NCBI GenBank assembly: GCA_012842395.1
Contig: DUSX01000018.1
Location: 126,116-190,115 of the forward strand
Direction: 5' to 3'
Origin: Bacillota bacterium
Lineage (GTDB): Bacteria > Bacillota > SHA-98 > UBA4971
Length of the DNA: 64,000 bases
Of the stretch, positions 34,990 through 45,259 are shown in pieces (within the stretch, counting starts at the first letter, position 1; every line of letters starts with the position of its first letter). The notes under the pieces were generated by a model. It was not told the DNA's origin and searched no databases. It saw nothing but the letters and a program-made list of their open reading frames with translations. A program made the position numbers and the translations under genes.

Positions 34990-37815
34990 GTGGAGCCATA
35001 CGTCTTGAGGCTTGAAGACATCGGACCAGAGCACGACGCTCTCGTGGGCGGCAAGGCACGCAACCTTGCGAGGCTGTTGCGCGCGGGGCTCCCGGTGCCC
35101 CGTGGGTTTGTCGTCACGACAGCGGCCTATCTTCAGTGCGCCGCCGGGGAACGCGACAACGGGCCTGGGGGGCTGGCCGAGGCAGAGGCGGCCTCTGGCG
35201 GCTCTCGTGCTCGTTGCCCGGACACCACCACTCGCGCCGTCTGGGAGGAGGTTCGCCGGGCGTATGAGGAGCTTCTCTGCGCTCATCCTGGTGCGTCGTG
35301 CGCGGTGCGGTCCTCGGCCAGTGTGGAGGACGAGGTCGGGGCGTCGCACGCGGGGCAGTACGACACGGTGCTCGGGGTTCGAAGCTGGGAGGCGCTAGTC
35401 AAGGCCGTGCTCGCGTGCTGGAGGTCGCTCGACGGGGAGAGGACGCGCGCGTACTCGCCGAATCGGGAGACGCGACGCCGGGGCCGGGTGGAACGGGCTA
35501 TGGCCGTGGTTGTACAGCGCGAGGTGCCGGCGGATGTGAGCGGCGTCCTTTTCACCCTGAACCCGCAATCCGGCAGGGAGAACGAGATGCTGGTGGAGGC
35601 GACCTGGGGACTGGGTGAGGCGCTCGTCGCTGGGATAGCCACGCCCGATAGGTTCGTGGTGGACACGTGGGAGGAAAGGGTCATTGAGGCACGGGTGGGC
35701 GAGAAGAAGGTCATGGTGACGTCCGACGGGGATGCGCCGGTGCCGGTGCCCGAGGATATGCGCGCCCGTCGAACGCTGGACGATGCTGTTCTCCTGCGCA
35801 TTGCGCATTTCGGAGAAAGGATTCAAGAGGAGTACGGTCTCCCGCAAGATGTGGAGTGGGCGATGTCCGGGGGCCAGATCTTCATCCTCCAGGCGCGTCC
35901 GATGACGGCATTTTCTTTCGCGCCTGATTTCGGCGAGTGGACGTCGGCGAACTTCAGGGAGGTTATGCCCGGGTTCGCATCGTACTTGAGCCAGTCCCTG
36001 TCATTCCATCACGATTTCGCCCTGGCTACGGAGGAGGTCTTCAGACGCACGAGGCTTTACCGCCGGGAGGATGCGGGCACCACATGGGCTGCCACGTTTT
36101 TCGGACACGGCTACTGGAATGTGGGTGCGACCAAGCGGGTGGCCGCGCGGGTGCCGGGCTTCAAGGAGCGCGCCTTCGACAGGACCGTCGGGATCGTGCC
36201 ATCATATGAGGGGAACGGGGTTGTCACCCCATGGACCATAAAGACAGTGCTCGGCGCGCTTCCGTCGCTCTTCGCTCTGAAGAAACACTACCGGCTCGCG
36301 GTTGAGGAAGCCAAGCGGTTCATCTCGTGGTTCGAGGCCAACGAGCCCGAGTGGGACGCGATTGCTCCGGAACGACTCAACGACGCGGACCTCAGGTCGT
36401 GGGCCAAGTTTGCCGTCGATCTTCATTGGCAGACAAACCGGTGGGCCTTGATCATCTCCCTCCTCGGGACGCAGGCCCAGGATGATTTCCACGCCACGGT
36501 GGAGAGACTCAACAAGCACGCGCAGAAGGCGGGGAAGGCGATATCCGAGGCCCGTCTGCTGACTGGGATCTCTCAGATGGCCACGGCGAGGCCCCTCGCC
36601 GCTATCTGGGAGCTGGCCAGCTTCGCGCAGGCGAGGCCGCAAGTGGCGGATCTCCTGAAGTCGGCCTCGCCTCAGGCTCTATCGGAGATGTTTGTCAACT
36701 GGAGAGAGCAAACCACGAGCGAGCCACCCGACACAGATCCGGAATCATCAGGCCTGGACGAATTCTGGAAACGGTTTGCTGCGTGCATCGCGGAATTCCG
36801 CTACATGTCCGAGATCGACGAGGACCTGGCCGTTCCTCGGTGGGCCGAGGACACGGCCCTGCCGCTCTCGATGGTGCAAGCGTGTCTGTCTGGAGAGGTC
36901 GGGGAGGACCCGCGGCTCCAGTTAGCCCGGCAGGAGGAAGTGCGCAGGCGCGAGGAAGAAGCCGCAGCGGTCATGCTGAGATCGGCGGGCTGGATGGCGC
37001 CTCTCACGGGCACCGTCCGGGTCCGTGCCTTCCGCGCCCAACTGAACCTTGTGAGGCGCCTTGCATGGTGGCGCGAGGAGACCAGGGTTTACCTCAGTCG
37101 CGCAAGGTACCACACAAGGCGATTCCTGAAGGAGCAGGGGAAGCGTTGGGCCTCGCGCGGCGAGCTCGACGCGGCCGATGATGTTTTCTGGATGTCCAGG
37201 GCCGAGGTCCTCGGCCTCCTTGAAGGGTCTTGTGACTTCGAGACTGTGCGGAAGGCTGTCAGGAAAAGACGGCGCATCCCCGTGGCCTACAGGAACTTCA
37301 CGCCTCCGCCCGTGATCCAGCCTGGCCCCGTGCGCGTCCTCACCAAGCGTTCGCTAGGCAGGCGCGTGCATGCCAATGGCATGAGGGGCGGGGCCGAGGA
37401 AGATACCGTGGCGATGGCGTACCCGAGCCGTCAAAACGCGAAGACCGAAGAGACGACGGGAGGGGAGGGCGCGCGCGAGGTGTATACGGGCGTTGGCTGC
37501 TCGGCAGGGATAGCTCGTGGCCTCGCCAGGGTGATCCGTTCCCTGGACGAAGCGGCGACTCTAAGGAGGGGCGAGATCCTGGTGGCTCCCTTCGCGAACC
37601 CGGGCTGGATGCCCCTCTTCAACGTCGCATCCGCGGTCGTGCTGGAAGAAGGCGGGTTGCTGTCGCACAGCGCTGTGGTCGCCAGAGAATACGGCATCCC
37701 CGCGGTGCTTCAGGTGGAAGGGGCCACTGCGAAGCTCCGCACCGGCGACCTCGTAGTGGTTGACGGCGGGCGCGGCGTCGTCGAGGTCCTGGGCAGGGTT
37801 CAAGAAAAGAGCTGA
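34990..37815 (+). CDS. PEP-utilizing (PEP synthase / rifampicin phosphotransferase-like) enzyme
   Basis: 941 aa. The N-terminal 320 residues are the PPDK/PEP-synthase ATP-grasp domain (LVGGKARNLARLLRAGLPVPRGFVV, CAVRSSASVEDEVGASHAG, ATWGLGEALVAG, DVEWAMSGGQIFILQARP). About 320-800 is a helical domain opening with EWTSANFREVMPGF, similar to rifampicin phosphotransferases. The C-terminal 130 residues are the swivelling domain, with phospho-acceptor His893 in GGLLSHSAVVAREYGIPA. The PEP-binding barrel of true PEP synthase is absent. The acceptor substrate is therefore unknown; antibiotic inactivation is one possibility among several. The start is a GTG after GGAGGG. Confidence 0.85.
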   Translation: MEPYVLRLEDIGPEHDALVGGKARNLARLLRAGLPVPRGFVVTTAAYLQCAAGERDNGPGGLAEAEAASGGSRARCPDTTTRAVWEEVRRAYEELLCAHPGASCAVRSSASVEDEVGASHAGQYDTVLGVRSWEALVKAVLACWRSLDGERTRAYSPNRETRRRGRVERAMAVVVQREVPADVSGVLFTLNPQSGRENEMLVEATWGLGEALVAGIATPDRFVVDTWEERVIEARVGEKKVMVTSDGDAPVPVPEDMRARRTLDDAVLLRIAHFGERIQEEYGLPQDVEWAMSGGQIFILQARPMTAFSFAPDFGEWTSANFREVMPGFASYLSQSLSFHHDFALATEEVFRRTRLYRREDAGTTWAATFFGHGYWNVGATKRVAARVPGFKERAFDRTVGIVPSYEGNGVVTPWTIKTVLGALPSLFALKKHYRLAVEEAKRFISWFEANEPEWDAIAPERLNDADLRSWAKFAVDLHWQTNRWALIISLLGTQAQDDFHATVERLNKHAQKAGKAISEARLLTGISQMATARPLAAIWELASFAQARPQVADLLKSASPQALSEMFVNWREQTTSEPPDTDPESSGLDEFWKRFAACIAEFRYMSEIDEDLAVPRWAEDTALPLSMVQACLSGEVGEDPRLQLARQEEVRRREEEAAAVMLRSAGWMAPLTGTVRVRAFRAQLNLVRRLAWWREETRVYLSRARYHTRRFLKEQGKRWASRGELDAADDVFWMSRAEVLGLLEGSCDFETVRKAVRKRRRIPVAYRNFTPPPVIQPGPVRVLTKRSLGRRVHANGMRGGAEEDTVAMAYPSRQNAKTEETTGGEGAREVYTGVGCSAGIARGLARVIRSLDEAATLRRGEILVAPFANPGWMPLFNVASAVVLEEGGLLSHSAVVAREYGIPAVLQVEGATAKLRTGDLVVVDGGRGVVEVLGRVQEKS

Positions 37816-38022
37816 GTATATCGCCAGAAGTCCGGGCCGCTTTTCGGCGCGGAGGTCCTGTCCTGCTCGGGGCTGCCAGCGTTGCCCTCCCTCCGGGGAC
37901 GGCGCGCTTGCGGCGCGCGTCGTCCGAATTTGGCGCGCAAGATAGCCAAATTCTCCGCGCCCGGTCGCGCAAGCAGCACCGGTAGTAACCTCAGCGCCGT
38001 CAAGAAAGGAGACGAAAACCTA
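37816..38022 (+). repeat. Dispersed structured repeat, copy 2
   Basis: It begins immediately after the stop codon of the PEP-utilizing enzyme and ends before the 3' end of cysE, in a convergent gap. It has GGCCGCTTTTCGGCG near its start, CTCCGGGGACGGCGCGC, the GC hairpin, an inner inverted repeat around AATTTGGC and GCCAAATT, and the tail caagaaaggagacgaaaac. The EcoRI-like arms of other copies are changed on both sides here (AATTTGGC with GCCAAATT against AATTCGGC with GCCGAATT), a compensatory change. The ATG of other copies is lost (CCTATCG). Confidence 0.88.
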
Positions 38023-38085
38023 TCGAAGCCGCACGAAGTCCCGCGGCCTGCTCGCGGTTTTCCACCCTGCCGTCCGGTTTCTGCC

Positions 38086-38751
38086 CTACGATATGAGACG
38101 ACGAGCCTCCGAGTCCCTCTCGAGGCTTTCCAGCCTCTCCTCGAGCTCCTCTATCCGCCGGGTGAGAGCCTCAAGCGCCGCCTGGACAGGGTCCGGGAGG
38201 TTTTGGTGATCGAGGTCAATGCCTGGGACTCGCTTCCCGTACCTCGATACGACCTTTCCAGGCACACCCACAACCGTGGCGCCGGCTGGCACGGGCCGGA
38301 GCACCACCGCCCCGGCGCCGATCTTCGCCTCGTCGCCGACTTCGAACGATCCCAGAACCTTTGCTCCCGCCGCTATGACCACGCGGTTTCCTATGGTCGG
38401 GTGGCGCTTGCCTTTCTCCTTGCCGGTCCCGCCCAGGGTCACTCCCTGGTAGATCGTGACATCGTCGCCGATCTCAGCGGTCTCGCCTATCACAACGCCC
38501 ATGCCGTGGTCGATGAAAAGGCGGCGTCCGATGCGCGCTCCCGGGTGGATCTCTATCCCTGTCAGGAAGCGCACGGCGTGGGAGATGAGCCTCGCGATGA
38601 CGAACATCCTCCTCTGGTAGAAGAAGTGCGCGATCCTGTACCCTATGATGGCGTGGAGGCCGGGGTAGCACAGGATGACTTCGAGCACGTTCTTGGCTGC
38701 TGGATCGCGCTCGAATACCGCTTTGATGTCTTCTCTGATGCGCTCGAACAT
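38086..38751 (-). CDS. cysE: Serine O-acetyltransferase
   Basis: 221 aa, the short Firmicute type. Transfers acetyl from acetyl-CoA to L-serine, giving the substrate of CysK. The N-terminal [18 protein letters not shown] is followed by the left-handed beta-helix hexapeptides: [36 protein letters not shown], and [19 protein letters not shown]. The C-terminal 40 residues form a coiled-coil tail ([20 protein letters not shown]). The ATG follows AGGGAGC. It is divergent from cysK across 194 bases, so both steps of cysteine synthesis lie side by side. Confidence 0.95.
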   Translation of the reverse strand: MFERIREDIKAVFERDPAAKNVLEVILCYPGLHAIIGYRIAHFFYQRRMFVIARLISHAVRFLTGIEIHPGARIGRRLFIDHGMGVVIGETAEIGDDVTIYQGVTLGGTGKEKGKRHPTIGNRVVIAAGAKVLGSFEVGDEAKIGAGAVVLRPVPAGATVVGVPGKVVSRYGKRVPGIDLDHQNLPDPVQAALEALTRRIEELEERLESLERDSEARRLIS

Positions 38752-38830
38752 TGAAAGCTCCCTCCAAGAGCCGTTCTTGGGTCGGTGGTTGTCCGCTGCA
38801 ATACCCTAGTAATTTAGTTGGGTTTGCTGT

Positions 38831-38839
38831 ATTATAACA
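38831..38839 (-). promoter_or_regulatory. Extended -10 promoter candidate for cysE
   Basis: On the minus strand this reads TGTTATAAT, an extended -10 (TGn-TATAAT) about 80 bases upstream of cysE. A -35 is not obvious. No T-box or S-box motif was recognised in the cysE-cysK gap. Confidence 0.5.
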
Positions 38840-38945
38840 CACGGGACCGCGGCGCGCTAGGGGATGGATGCTGGTACATTGGCACACAGGTACGCAGCTG
38901 GACGTCGACTGAGCGAGCCGCGTTTCCAGGCATTATTCGGGGAGA

Positions 38946-39872
38946 GTGAGCATCGTGGCAAGGATCGCCGGTAGCGTGCAGGACGTTGTCGGAAAGACAC
39001 CTCTCGTCAGGATCCGTCGGATCGCGGAGGGGGTGCGGGCGGAGATCGTGGCAAAGCTGGAGTTCATGAATCCAGGCGGGAGCGTTAAGGATCGGGCTGC
39101 CCTCGGGATGCTCGTCGCGGCCGAGAGAGATGGGAGACTCGGCCGGGGATCTGTGGTTGTGGAGCCGACGAGCGGCAACACAGGGATCGCTCTCGCAATG
39201 CTTTGTGCCTCGCGCGGCTTGCGGCTCATCGTGACAATGCCTGAATCCATGAGCGTCGAGAGGCGCAAGATCCTCGAGGCGTACGGTGCCGAGGTCGTGC
39301 TCACCCCGGCGCGCGATGGGATGGCTGGGGCCGTGCAACGGGCGCAAGAGATCGCAGGCTCTATTCCCGGTGCGTTCATGCCCCAGCAGTTCGCGAACCC
39401 CGCGAACGCCGAGGCACACCGCAGGACGACCGCGAGGGAGATCTGGGAGGACACAGACGGAAAGGTGGACGTGTTCGTGGCTGGCGTGGGGACTGGCGGC
39501 ACCATCACTGGCGTTGGAGAAGCCCTCAAGGCCAAGCGGCCCGATATTCGTGTCGTCGCCGTCGAGCCGCAGGAATCTCCCGTGCTGGAGGGCGGGCCAG
39601 CTGGAAGCCACGGAATCCAGGGCATCGGCGCAGGCTTTGTGCCGGACGTGTTCAAGCTGGAGGTCATTGACGAGATCGTCCCAGTGTCGACTGCGGAGGC
39701 GGTCTCGATGGCTCGGAGGCTCGCAAGAGAGGAGGGCATCCTCGCGGGCATATCATCTGGTGCCGCGCTCGCTGCGGCTCTCCGCGTGGCTCGGAGGCCG
39801 GAAAACGAGGGACATCTGGTGGTCGTGATGTTTCCGGACGGCGGTGAACGTTACCTCTCGACCGCGGGCTGA
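38946..39872 (+). CDS. cysK: Cysteine synthase (O-acetylserine sulfhydrylase)
   Basis: 308 aa. PLP enzyme joining O-acetylserine and sulfide to cysteine. Hallmarks are [23 protein letters not shown] with the PLP lysine Lys48, [12 protein letters not shown], the [13 protein letters not shown] phosphate-binding loop, and [13 protein letters not shown]. The start is a GTG at 38946 after GGGGAGA; an in-frame GTG at 38955 is possible. It is divergent from cysE. A GC hairpin (39905-39930) lies just after the gene. Confidence 0.95.
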   Translation: MSIVARIAGSVQDVVGKTPLVRIRRIAEGVRAEIVAKLEFMNPGGSVKDRAALGMLVAAERDGRLGRGSVVVEPTSGNTGIALAMLCASRGLRLIVTMPESMSVERRKILEAYGAEVVLTPARDGMAGAVQRAQEIAGSIPGAFMPQQFANPANAEAHRRTTAREIWEDTDGKVDVFVAGVGTGGTITGVGEALKAKRPDIRVVAVEPQESPVLEGGPAGSHGIQGIGAGFVPDVFKLEVIDEIVPVSTAEAVSMARRLAREEGILAGISSGAALAAALRVARRPENEGHLVVVMFPDGGERYLSTAG

Positions 39873-40112
39873 CGGTCGCCTGGCCGAAGCCGGGGCGGGG
39901 CAGCCACGGCCGGACCGACTCGCGGCCGTGCGAGAAGGCACGTGGGGTTGGCGGCGGGCGCAAGGGATGCGGCTGGTAGCTGGGTAGCTGGTACGCCTCC
40001 AGTGTTCTGCGCATAATAGCCGTGGGACGGCAAGCTGCCGTGTCGGATGCGTCCCGGTGTGGCTGTGCGGGCGCGTCCCAACTCTAGTGTGCAGGATGGG
40101 AGGCTGAAGCAA

Positions 40113-41063
40113 GTGGCTGCCAAGAGAAAAAGGAGCATACTTTGGCTCGGGGTCGGCCTTCTCGTCGTGGCGCTCGTCGTCATAGGGGTGTCACGCGCTA
40201 GGAGGGCGGTCCTCGCGAAGGAGCCCACCATCAGAGTGTATCTGTCCGACGAGAACAGGGTCGAGGAGATGCCCATGGAAGAATACGTGGCTGCCGTGGT
40301 GGCAGGCGAGATGAAGAACTATTGGCCTAGGGAGGCCCTGGCGGCCCAGGCCATCGTAGCGCGCACGTTCGCCCTGAAGACGCTCGAGCAGATGCGCGGC
40401 AAAGGGCCCATGGGCTCCGACATACAGGCGGGGTTCAAGCAAGCTCAAGAATTCAAGCCGGAGAACGTAAACGACGCGATCAGAGCGGCGGTCCGCGAGA
40501 CGCGGGGCAAGGTCCTGACCCATGGCGGGGAGCTGATCGACGCGTGGTTCCACTCCAACGCCGGCGGCATCACGGCGCTTGCCAAGGAGGGTCTGAACCT
40601 TCGTGGTCCCGAGCCTCCTTACACGGTCGTAAAGAAGAGCCCTGACATGACGTCGGACGTTCCTGCCGAGGACCGCGTCTGGTCTGCCACCTTCACCACG
40701 GCTGAGGTTGAGGCCGCTCTGAACAAGATCGGCATTCCGGTCAAGGGCATAACAGGGATGTCCATAGCCAAACGCGGCCCCTCCGGACGGGCCCAGACGA
40801 TAACCATCCACCACTCGGGTGGGGACGTGACCATCGGTGGCAACGACCTCCGCGTGGCTCTCGACCCCATGCGTATGAGGTCCAACCTCATAACCAGCCT
40901 CGAGGTGCGTGATGGCCAGGTCCGTATGAGCGGAAAAGGTTTCGGCCACGGCGTGGGGATGAGCCAGTGGGGCGCCTACAACATGGCGAAGGCAGGACGA
41001 CGGCACGAGGAGATCTGCACTTACTACTTCAACGGCGTGAAGGTGGAAAAGCGCTGGGCGTAG
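40113..41063 (+). CDS. spoIID: SpoIID/LytB domain protein (stage II sporulation protein D)
   Basis: 316 aa. SpoIID is a membrane-anchored lytic transglycosylase that thins septal peptidoglycan during engulfment. A membrane helix (about residues 10-27) precedes the SpoIID domain: EEMPMEEYVAAVVAGEM, WPREALAAQAIVARTFAL, DAWFHSNAGGITA, and the C-terminal GKGFGHGVGMSQWGAYNMA. The catalytic glutamate is expected in the EEYVAAVVAGEM segment. The start is a GTG at 40113 with GGGAGGCTGA upstream. Length matches SpoIID rather than the longer LytB. No spoIIQ/spoIIIA neighbours are seen. Confidence 0.88.
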   Translation: MAAKRKRSILWLGVGLLVVALVVIGVSRARRAVLAKEPTIRVYLSDENRVEEMPMEEYVAAVVAGEMKNYWPREALAAQAIVARTFALKTLEQMRGKGPMGSDIQAGFKQAQEFKPENVNDAIRAAVRETRGKVLTHGGELIDAWFHSNAGGITALAKEGLNLRGPEPPYTVVKKSPDMTSDVPAEDRVWSATFTTAEVEAALNKIGIPVKGITGMSIAKRGPSGRAQTITIHHSGGDVTIGGNDLRVALDPMRMRSNLITSLEVRDGQVRMSGKGFGHGVGMSQWGAYNMAKAGRRHEEICTYYFNGVKVEKRWA

Positions 41064-41264
41064 CCCAAGGTGATCGCGCCACTTTTCGGCGGGGCGGTCC
41101 TGCCTAAGGCTATCGGTGTTGCCCTCCGGGGACGGCGCGCTTGCGGCGCGCCTCGTTCGAATTCGGCGGGCAGGCCTGCCGAATTCTCCACGCCCCGTCG
41201 TGCAAGCACCGGCAACCCTAACGCCGTCAAGAAAGGAGACGAAAACTTATGGCGCCATACTTAG
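41064..41264 (+). repeat. Dispersed structured repeat, copy 3 (reaches into copA start)
   Basis: It begins right after the spoIID stop. Order: CCACTTTTCGGCGGGGCGGT, GTTGCCCTCCGGGGACGG, the GGCGCGC hairpin, the near-perfect inner palindrome GAATTCGGC...GCCGAATTC (about 41160-41187), GTGCAAGCACCGGCAAC, and caagaaaggagacgaaaac. Its conserved end ATGGCGCCATACTTAG forms the first codons of the copA reading frame, with AAGGAG acting as ribosome binding site. Confidence 0.88.
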
Positions 41265-43654
41265 AGGGGTGCGGTACTGCCGCGTCTCGTACAGGGAACG
41301 TCGACGTGCACCTAGCGAAGGAGGCCGACCCTGAGGAACGCGCGTCCCGGACGGGCCAGGCACCTGAGGCGCGCGCCGTGCTCCGGGTTACTGGCATGAC
41401 GTGCGCTTCGTGCGTGGCCAGGGTGGAGCGCGCGCTCCGGCGTGCGCCCGGCGTTGTCGATGCGGTCGTGAACCTTGCCACCGAGAAGGTCACCGTGCAC
41501 TACGACCCATGCGAGACGTCCCCAGACGACCTCGTGAAAGCCGTGCGCGACGCGGGATACGAGGCCTTCGAGTTTCGGGAAGGCGACAGGCGGAGCGCAG
41601 GACAGGCGGTTGAGGAACGCGAGCGCGGGGCCGAGGTGAGGCGCGAGACAGCCGTCTTCGTCCTGGCCGCCGCGCTTTCGGTGCCACTCGTTTCGCTCAT
41701 GCTGTCCCATCTCCTGGGCGTGCGGTTGCCAGCGTTCGTTGCGAGCCCGCTCGTGCAGTTCGTCTTGGCCACGCCCGTGCAGTTCATCGCGGGGCGGCGG
41801 TTCTACACCGGCGCCGCTGCGGCTCTTGCCGCCCGCTCGCCCAACATGGACGTGCTCGTGGCCCTCGGCACCACGGCTGCGTATGGTTTCAGCGTGTACG
41901 AGACTTTCATCGGGCATGGCCACGTTTACTATGAGTCTTCGGCCGTGGTCATTACTCTCGTGCTTCTTGGCCGGCTGCTTGAGGCGAAGGCAAAGGGCAG
42001 AACCTCCGAGGCCATAAGAAAGCTTGCGCGCCTGGCACCTCGAGTCGCGCACGTGGTGCGCGATGGGGCCGAGACTGACGTTCCCACCGACGAGGTGACG
42101 GTGGGCGACGTCCTTGTCGTAAGGCCCGGCGAGAGGATACCCGTGGACGGGATCGTCCTAGAGGGCACGTCGGTCGTGGACGAGTCGATGCTCACGGGGG
42201 AGAGCATTCCCACGGAGAAGGGACCTGGGGATGAGGTCACGGGAGCCACTGTCAACGGGCACGGGTGGTTCAAGATCCGTGCGACCAGGGTCGGAAGGGA
42301 CACGGTGCTCTCTCAGATCGTGCGGATGGTGGAGGAGGCACAGGGGTCCAAGGCACCCATCCAGCGCCTCGCGGACGTCGTCGCAGGCTACTTCGTGCCG
42401 GTTGTGCTGGGTGTGGCCTTTCTTGCCCTCGTGGGGTGGCTCGTTGTAACGGGTGATCCCGGCCGCGCCCTATTTGCATTCACGGCGGTCCTGGTGATCG
42501 CGTGCCCCTGTGCTCTCGGGCTTGCGACGCCGACCGCCATCCTGGTCGGCACAGGGAGGGGAGCGGAGGCTGGCATCTTGATCCGCGGCGCCGAGCATCT
42601 TGAGAGGGCTCACAAGATAGACACGGTTGTATTTGACAAGACGGGCACCCTCACGAAGGGTGAGCCTGAGGTGGTGCGCGAGGTTCTCACGAGTGAAGCT
42701 CGAGCACTGCGAGAGATGGGAGCGACCGGGCCCGTGCCCAATTCGGGCTCGCAGGCTGACGTGCCGGCTGGGGCGCTTGTCGGGACCATGATGAGGCTCG
42801 CGGCCTCGGCCGAGTTGCGGTCCGAGCACCCGCTGGGCGCGGCAGTGGTGCGGCGGGCCCGAGGTCTCGGCATAGAGCCCACGGAGCCCGCCGAGTTCGA
42901 GGCGGTCCCGGGCAAGGGCGTCCGGGCCGTGGTGGGTGGTGTCGTCGTACGTGTCGGGACGCTGCGCTTCCTCAAGGAAGTTGGCGTGAGCGTGCCAGAA
43001 GACCTTGACGAGGCTCGCGAGTCCATGGAGGCTGAAGGGCAGACGGTCATGTTCGTTGCAGCGAACCAGCAGGCTGTTGGCGTCATGGGCGTGGCTGACA
43101 CCGTGAGAGAGGCTTCGCGCGAGGCGGTCGAGGCACTCCGGGCTCTCGGGGTCGACGTTGTGATGGTGACTGGCGATAACGAGCGCACGGCCCGGTCCAT
43201 CGCGCGGCAAGTAGGCATCGAGAGGGTGCTTGCCCAGGTGCTTCCGGGGGACAAGGCCAAGGAGATTGAGAGGCTTCGCGCGGAGGGAAGGGTCGTGGCA
43301 ATGGTCGGGGACGGGATCAATGATGCGCCTGCCCTCGCTGCTGCCGACGTGGGAATAGCGTTGGGAACCGGCACGGACATCGCGATGGAGGCCGCGGACA
43401 TCACCCTCATTCGAGGGGACATCCGGGCTGTAGCCGCGGCGATCCGCCTCAGCCGCCGCACGATGGCAACCATCCGCCAGAACCTCTTCTGGGCGTTCAT
43501 CTACAACGTGATCGGCATTCCCCTTGCCGCTCTTGGCTTTCTCTCACCTGTGATCGCGGGAACGGCCATGGCGTTCTCATCGGTGTCGGTTGTGACAAAC
43601 TCCCTGAGGCTGCGTCGCTTCGACCCGGCTCCGCTAGGAGGAGGCAAGGGCTGA
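41249..43654 (+). CDS. copA: Copper-translocating P-type ATPase
   Basis: 801 aa. A single N-terminal heavy-metal domain has MTCASC (Cys52, Cys55). The P1B ATPase core follows: CPC metal site in [15 protein letters not shown] (Cys419, Cys421), phosphorylated Asp463 in DKTGT, the HP motif in [10 protein letters not shown], and [20 protein letters not shown]. The CPC plus MTCASC pattern indicates Cu(I), most likely export. The annotated ATG and its AAGGAG ribosome binding site lie inside a dispersed repeat, and the first 40 residues are not conserved, so a later start is possible. Its 3' end overlaps the convergent dehydrogenase gene by 21 bases. No CopZ or CsoR gene is nearby. Confidence 0.93.
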   Translation: MAPYLEGCGTAASRTGNVDVHLAKEADPEERASRTGQAPEARAVLRVTGMTCASCVARVERALRRAPGVVDAVVNLATEKVTVHYDPCETSPDDLVKAVRDAGYEAFEFREGDRRSAGQAVEERERGAEVRRETAVFVLAAALSVPLVSLMLSHLLGVRLPAFVASPLVQFVLATPVQFIAGRRFYTGAAAALAARSPNMDVLVALGTTAAYGFSVYETFIGHGHVYYESSAVVITLVLLGRLLEAKAKGRTSEAIRKLARLAPRVAHVVRDGAETDVPTDEVTVGDVLVVRPGERIPVDGIVLEGTSVVDESMLTGESIPTEKGPGDEVTGATVNGHGWFKIRATRVGRDTVLSQIVRMVEEAQGSKAPIQRLADVVAGYFVPVVLGVAFLALVGWLVVTGDPGRALFAFTAVLVIACPCALGLATPTAILVGTGRGAEAGILIRGAEHLERAHKIDTVVFDKTGTLTKGEPEVVREVLTSEARALREMGATGPVPNSGSQADVPAGALVGTMMRLAASAELRSEHPLGAAVVRRARGLGIEPTEPAEFEAVPGKGVRAVVGGVVVRVGTLRFLKEVGVSVPEDLDEARESMEAEGQTVMFVAANQQAVGVMGVADTVREASREAVEALRALGVDVVMVTGDNERTARSIARQVGIERVLAQVLPGDKAKEIERLRAEGRVVAMVGDGINDAPALAAADVGIALGTGTDIAMEAADITLIRGDIRAVAAAIRLSRRTMATIRQNLFWAFIYNVIGIPLAALGFLSPVIAGTAMAFSSVSVVTNSLRLRRFDPAPLGGGKG

Positions 43655-44641
43655 GATTATGGCGTCCGCCATCTCGCCTGTCGTGGCGGTGCCACCAAGA
43701 TCCGGAGTGAGAACACGGCCTTCGGCCAGCACCTTTGTGACCGCCGCCTCAACCACCGCGGCTCCCTGAGCCTCTCCGAGGTGCCTCAACATCATTGCGC
43801 CAGAGAGGATGGTCGCAATGGGGTTTGCGATCCCCCGCCCAGCGATCCCGGGAGCGCTTCCGTGGACCGGCTCGAAGACCGCGATTCCGTCTCCTATGTT
43901 GGCTCCTGGGGCGAGGCCCAGCCCGCCCACGAGGCCCGAGGCAAGGTCGGAGACGATGTCCCCATACAGGTTCGGGAGGAGCAACACGTCGAAGCTTTCC
44001 GGAGCCATGACCAGTTGCATGCAGAGCGCGTCGATGATCCAGTCGTCGAACTGGATCTCAGGGTAATCGCGGGCCACCGCGCGCGCGCAGTCGAGGAAGA
44101 GCCCATCGCTGAACTTCATGATGTTGGCCTTATGGCCGCACGTCACCCGGTGGCGCCCCTCACGCCTCGCGAACTCCATCGCGGCCCGGGCGATGCGCTC
44201 CGAACCTCTACGCGTAATGATCTTGATGGTTTCCGCGGTATCCTCATCCACCCAGCGCTCCTTGCCAGCGTATACGTCCTCGGTGGCCTCGCGGAATATC
44301 ACTATGTCCACGTGTGGATACCGCGTGGGCACGGAGGGCAGGGTTCTGATGGGCCGGACGTTCGCGTAAAGGTCAAGGGCGATCCGAAGGCCCACGTTGA
44401 CGCTGCGGAACCCGGTCCCGACAGGGGTGGTCACGGGGCCCTTAAGCGCGACGCCGGTGCGTCTGATCGACTCGATGACCTCGTCCGGCAAGGGGGTGCC
44501 GCGGCGCGCCAGCACCTCCGCGCCCGCCTGAGCTTCCTCCCACTCGATCGAGACCCCCGTGGCCTCGATGACGCGTCTTGCGGCGAGAACTACCTCGGGA
44601 CCGATCCCATCCCCGGGTATGAGCGTCACTCTATGCGACAC
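43634..44641 (-). CDS. Isocitrate/isopropylmalate dehydrogenase family; isocitrate-type residues
   Basis: 335 aa. A beta-decarboxylating dehydrogenase: [58 protein letters not shown]. The substrate loop reads [10 protein letters not shown]: Ser80, Asn82 and Arg86 match the SxNxxLR signature of isocitrate dehydrogenases rather than the Leu-rich loop of isopropylmalate or the Arg loop of homoisocitrate enzymes. Gly-Ile after HGSAP, where NADP enzymes carry Lys-Tyr, suggests NAD. The start is a GTG with GGGAGGG 8 bases upstream. It is last in a four-gene minus-strand operon, giving 2-oxoglutarate if the assignment holds. Confidence 0.85.
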   Translation of the reverse strand: MSHRVTLIPGDGIGPEVVLAARRVIEATGVSIEWEEAQAGAEVLARRGTPLPDEVIESIRRTGVALKGPVTTPVGTGFRSVNVGLRIALDLYANVRPIRTLPSVPTRYPHVDIVIFREATEDVYAGKERWVDEDTAETIKIITRRGSERIARAAMEFARREGRHRVTCGHKANIMKFSDGLFLDCARAVARDYPEIQFDDWIIDALCMQLVMAPESFDVLLLPNLYGDIVSDLASGLVGGLGLAPGANIGDGIAVFEPVHGSAPGIAGRGIANPIATILSGAMMLRHLGEAQGAAVVEAAVTKVLAEGRVLTPDLGGTATTGEMADAIISALASS

Positions 44642-44689
44642 AGCGTGTCCCTCCCGCGAGGCGGTTCAACGGAATTGCAGGTACGTGCG

Positions 44690-45193
44690 TCACAGGCCGA
44701 GGTTGAACCCACCATGCTTGCGGATGTGCGCGGCGAGCCCTCCATCCTCGAAAATCCGCTGCATGAAGGGGGGGAGCGGCGACGCGCTCACCGTGACGCC
44801 CCGGGTGACGTTGACCACGGTACCTTGACCGAGGTCGACTTCGAGCTCGTCTCCGCTGGAGATGGCGCTTGTGTCGCACTCTACCACGGGCAGGCCGGTG
44901 TTGACCGCGTTTCTATAGAATAGCCTCGCGAAAGACACAGCTATGACCGCTCCCACCTTCGCGTGGATGAGCGCGAGCGGGGCCTGCTCCCGAGACGATC
45001 CGCACCCGAAATTCCTCCCGGCCACTACGAAGTCGCCGGGCTTTAGCCTCGTGGCGAACTCCGGGTCGAGATCCTCCATCACGTGCTTTGCCAGCTCGTC
45101 CATATCGAGCGTCTTGAACTTGTACTTCCCAGCGATTATGTAGTCGGTATTGATGTCGTCGCCGAACTTGTGGGCTTTTCCTCTCAGGACCAC
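44690..45193 (-). CDS. Aconitase/isopropylmalate isomerase family, small subunit
   Basis: 167 aa. The swivelling domain of LeuCD-type hydro-lyases: HKFGDDINTDYIIAGKYKF, then FVVAGRNFGCGSSREQAP and VIAVSFARLFYRNAVNTGLP. In this superfamily the residues after the NTD motif help set substrate; here YIIAGKYKFKT differs from the common bacterial LeuD pattern. With its partner it should isomerise citrate, homocitrate or isopropylmalate. The start is a GTG preceded by GGAGGTGAC. It is third in the operon, 67 bases after the large subunit. Confidence 0.88.
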   Translation of the reverse strand: MVLRGKAHKFGDDINTDYIIAGKYKFKTLDMDELAKHVMEDLDPEFATRLKPGDFVVAGRNFGCGSSREQAPLALIHAKVGAVIAVSFARLFYRNAVNTGLPVVECDTSAISSGDELEVDLGQGTVVNVTRGVTVSASPLPPFMQRIFEDGGLAAHIRKHGGFNLGL

Positions 45194-45259
45194 TTAGCCG
45201 TCACCTCCGCAAGAGCCCCGCCCCGGGCGGCCTCTCGTTCAACAGTCAACAGAAGGGCC

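Noticed and set aside
37800-38003. Similar minus-strand peptides encoded by repeat copies 2 and 3 (RRAPQARRPRR-like)
   Set aside because: The resemblance follows from the DNA repeat itself. Frames lack ribosome binding sites and the structure, not the peptide, is what is preserved.
38752-38945. Possible cysteine T-box between cysE and cysK
   Set aside because: No GGTGGNACCGCG-type T-box core is present on either strand.
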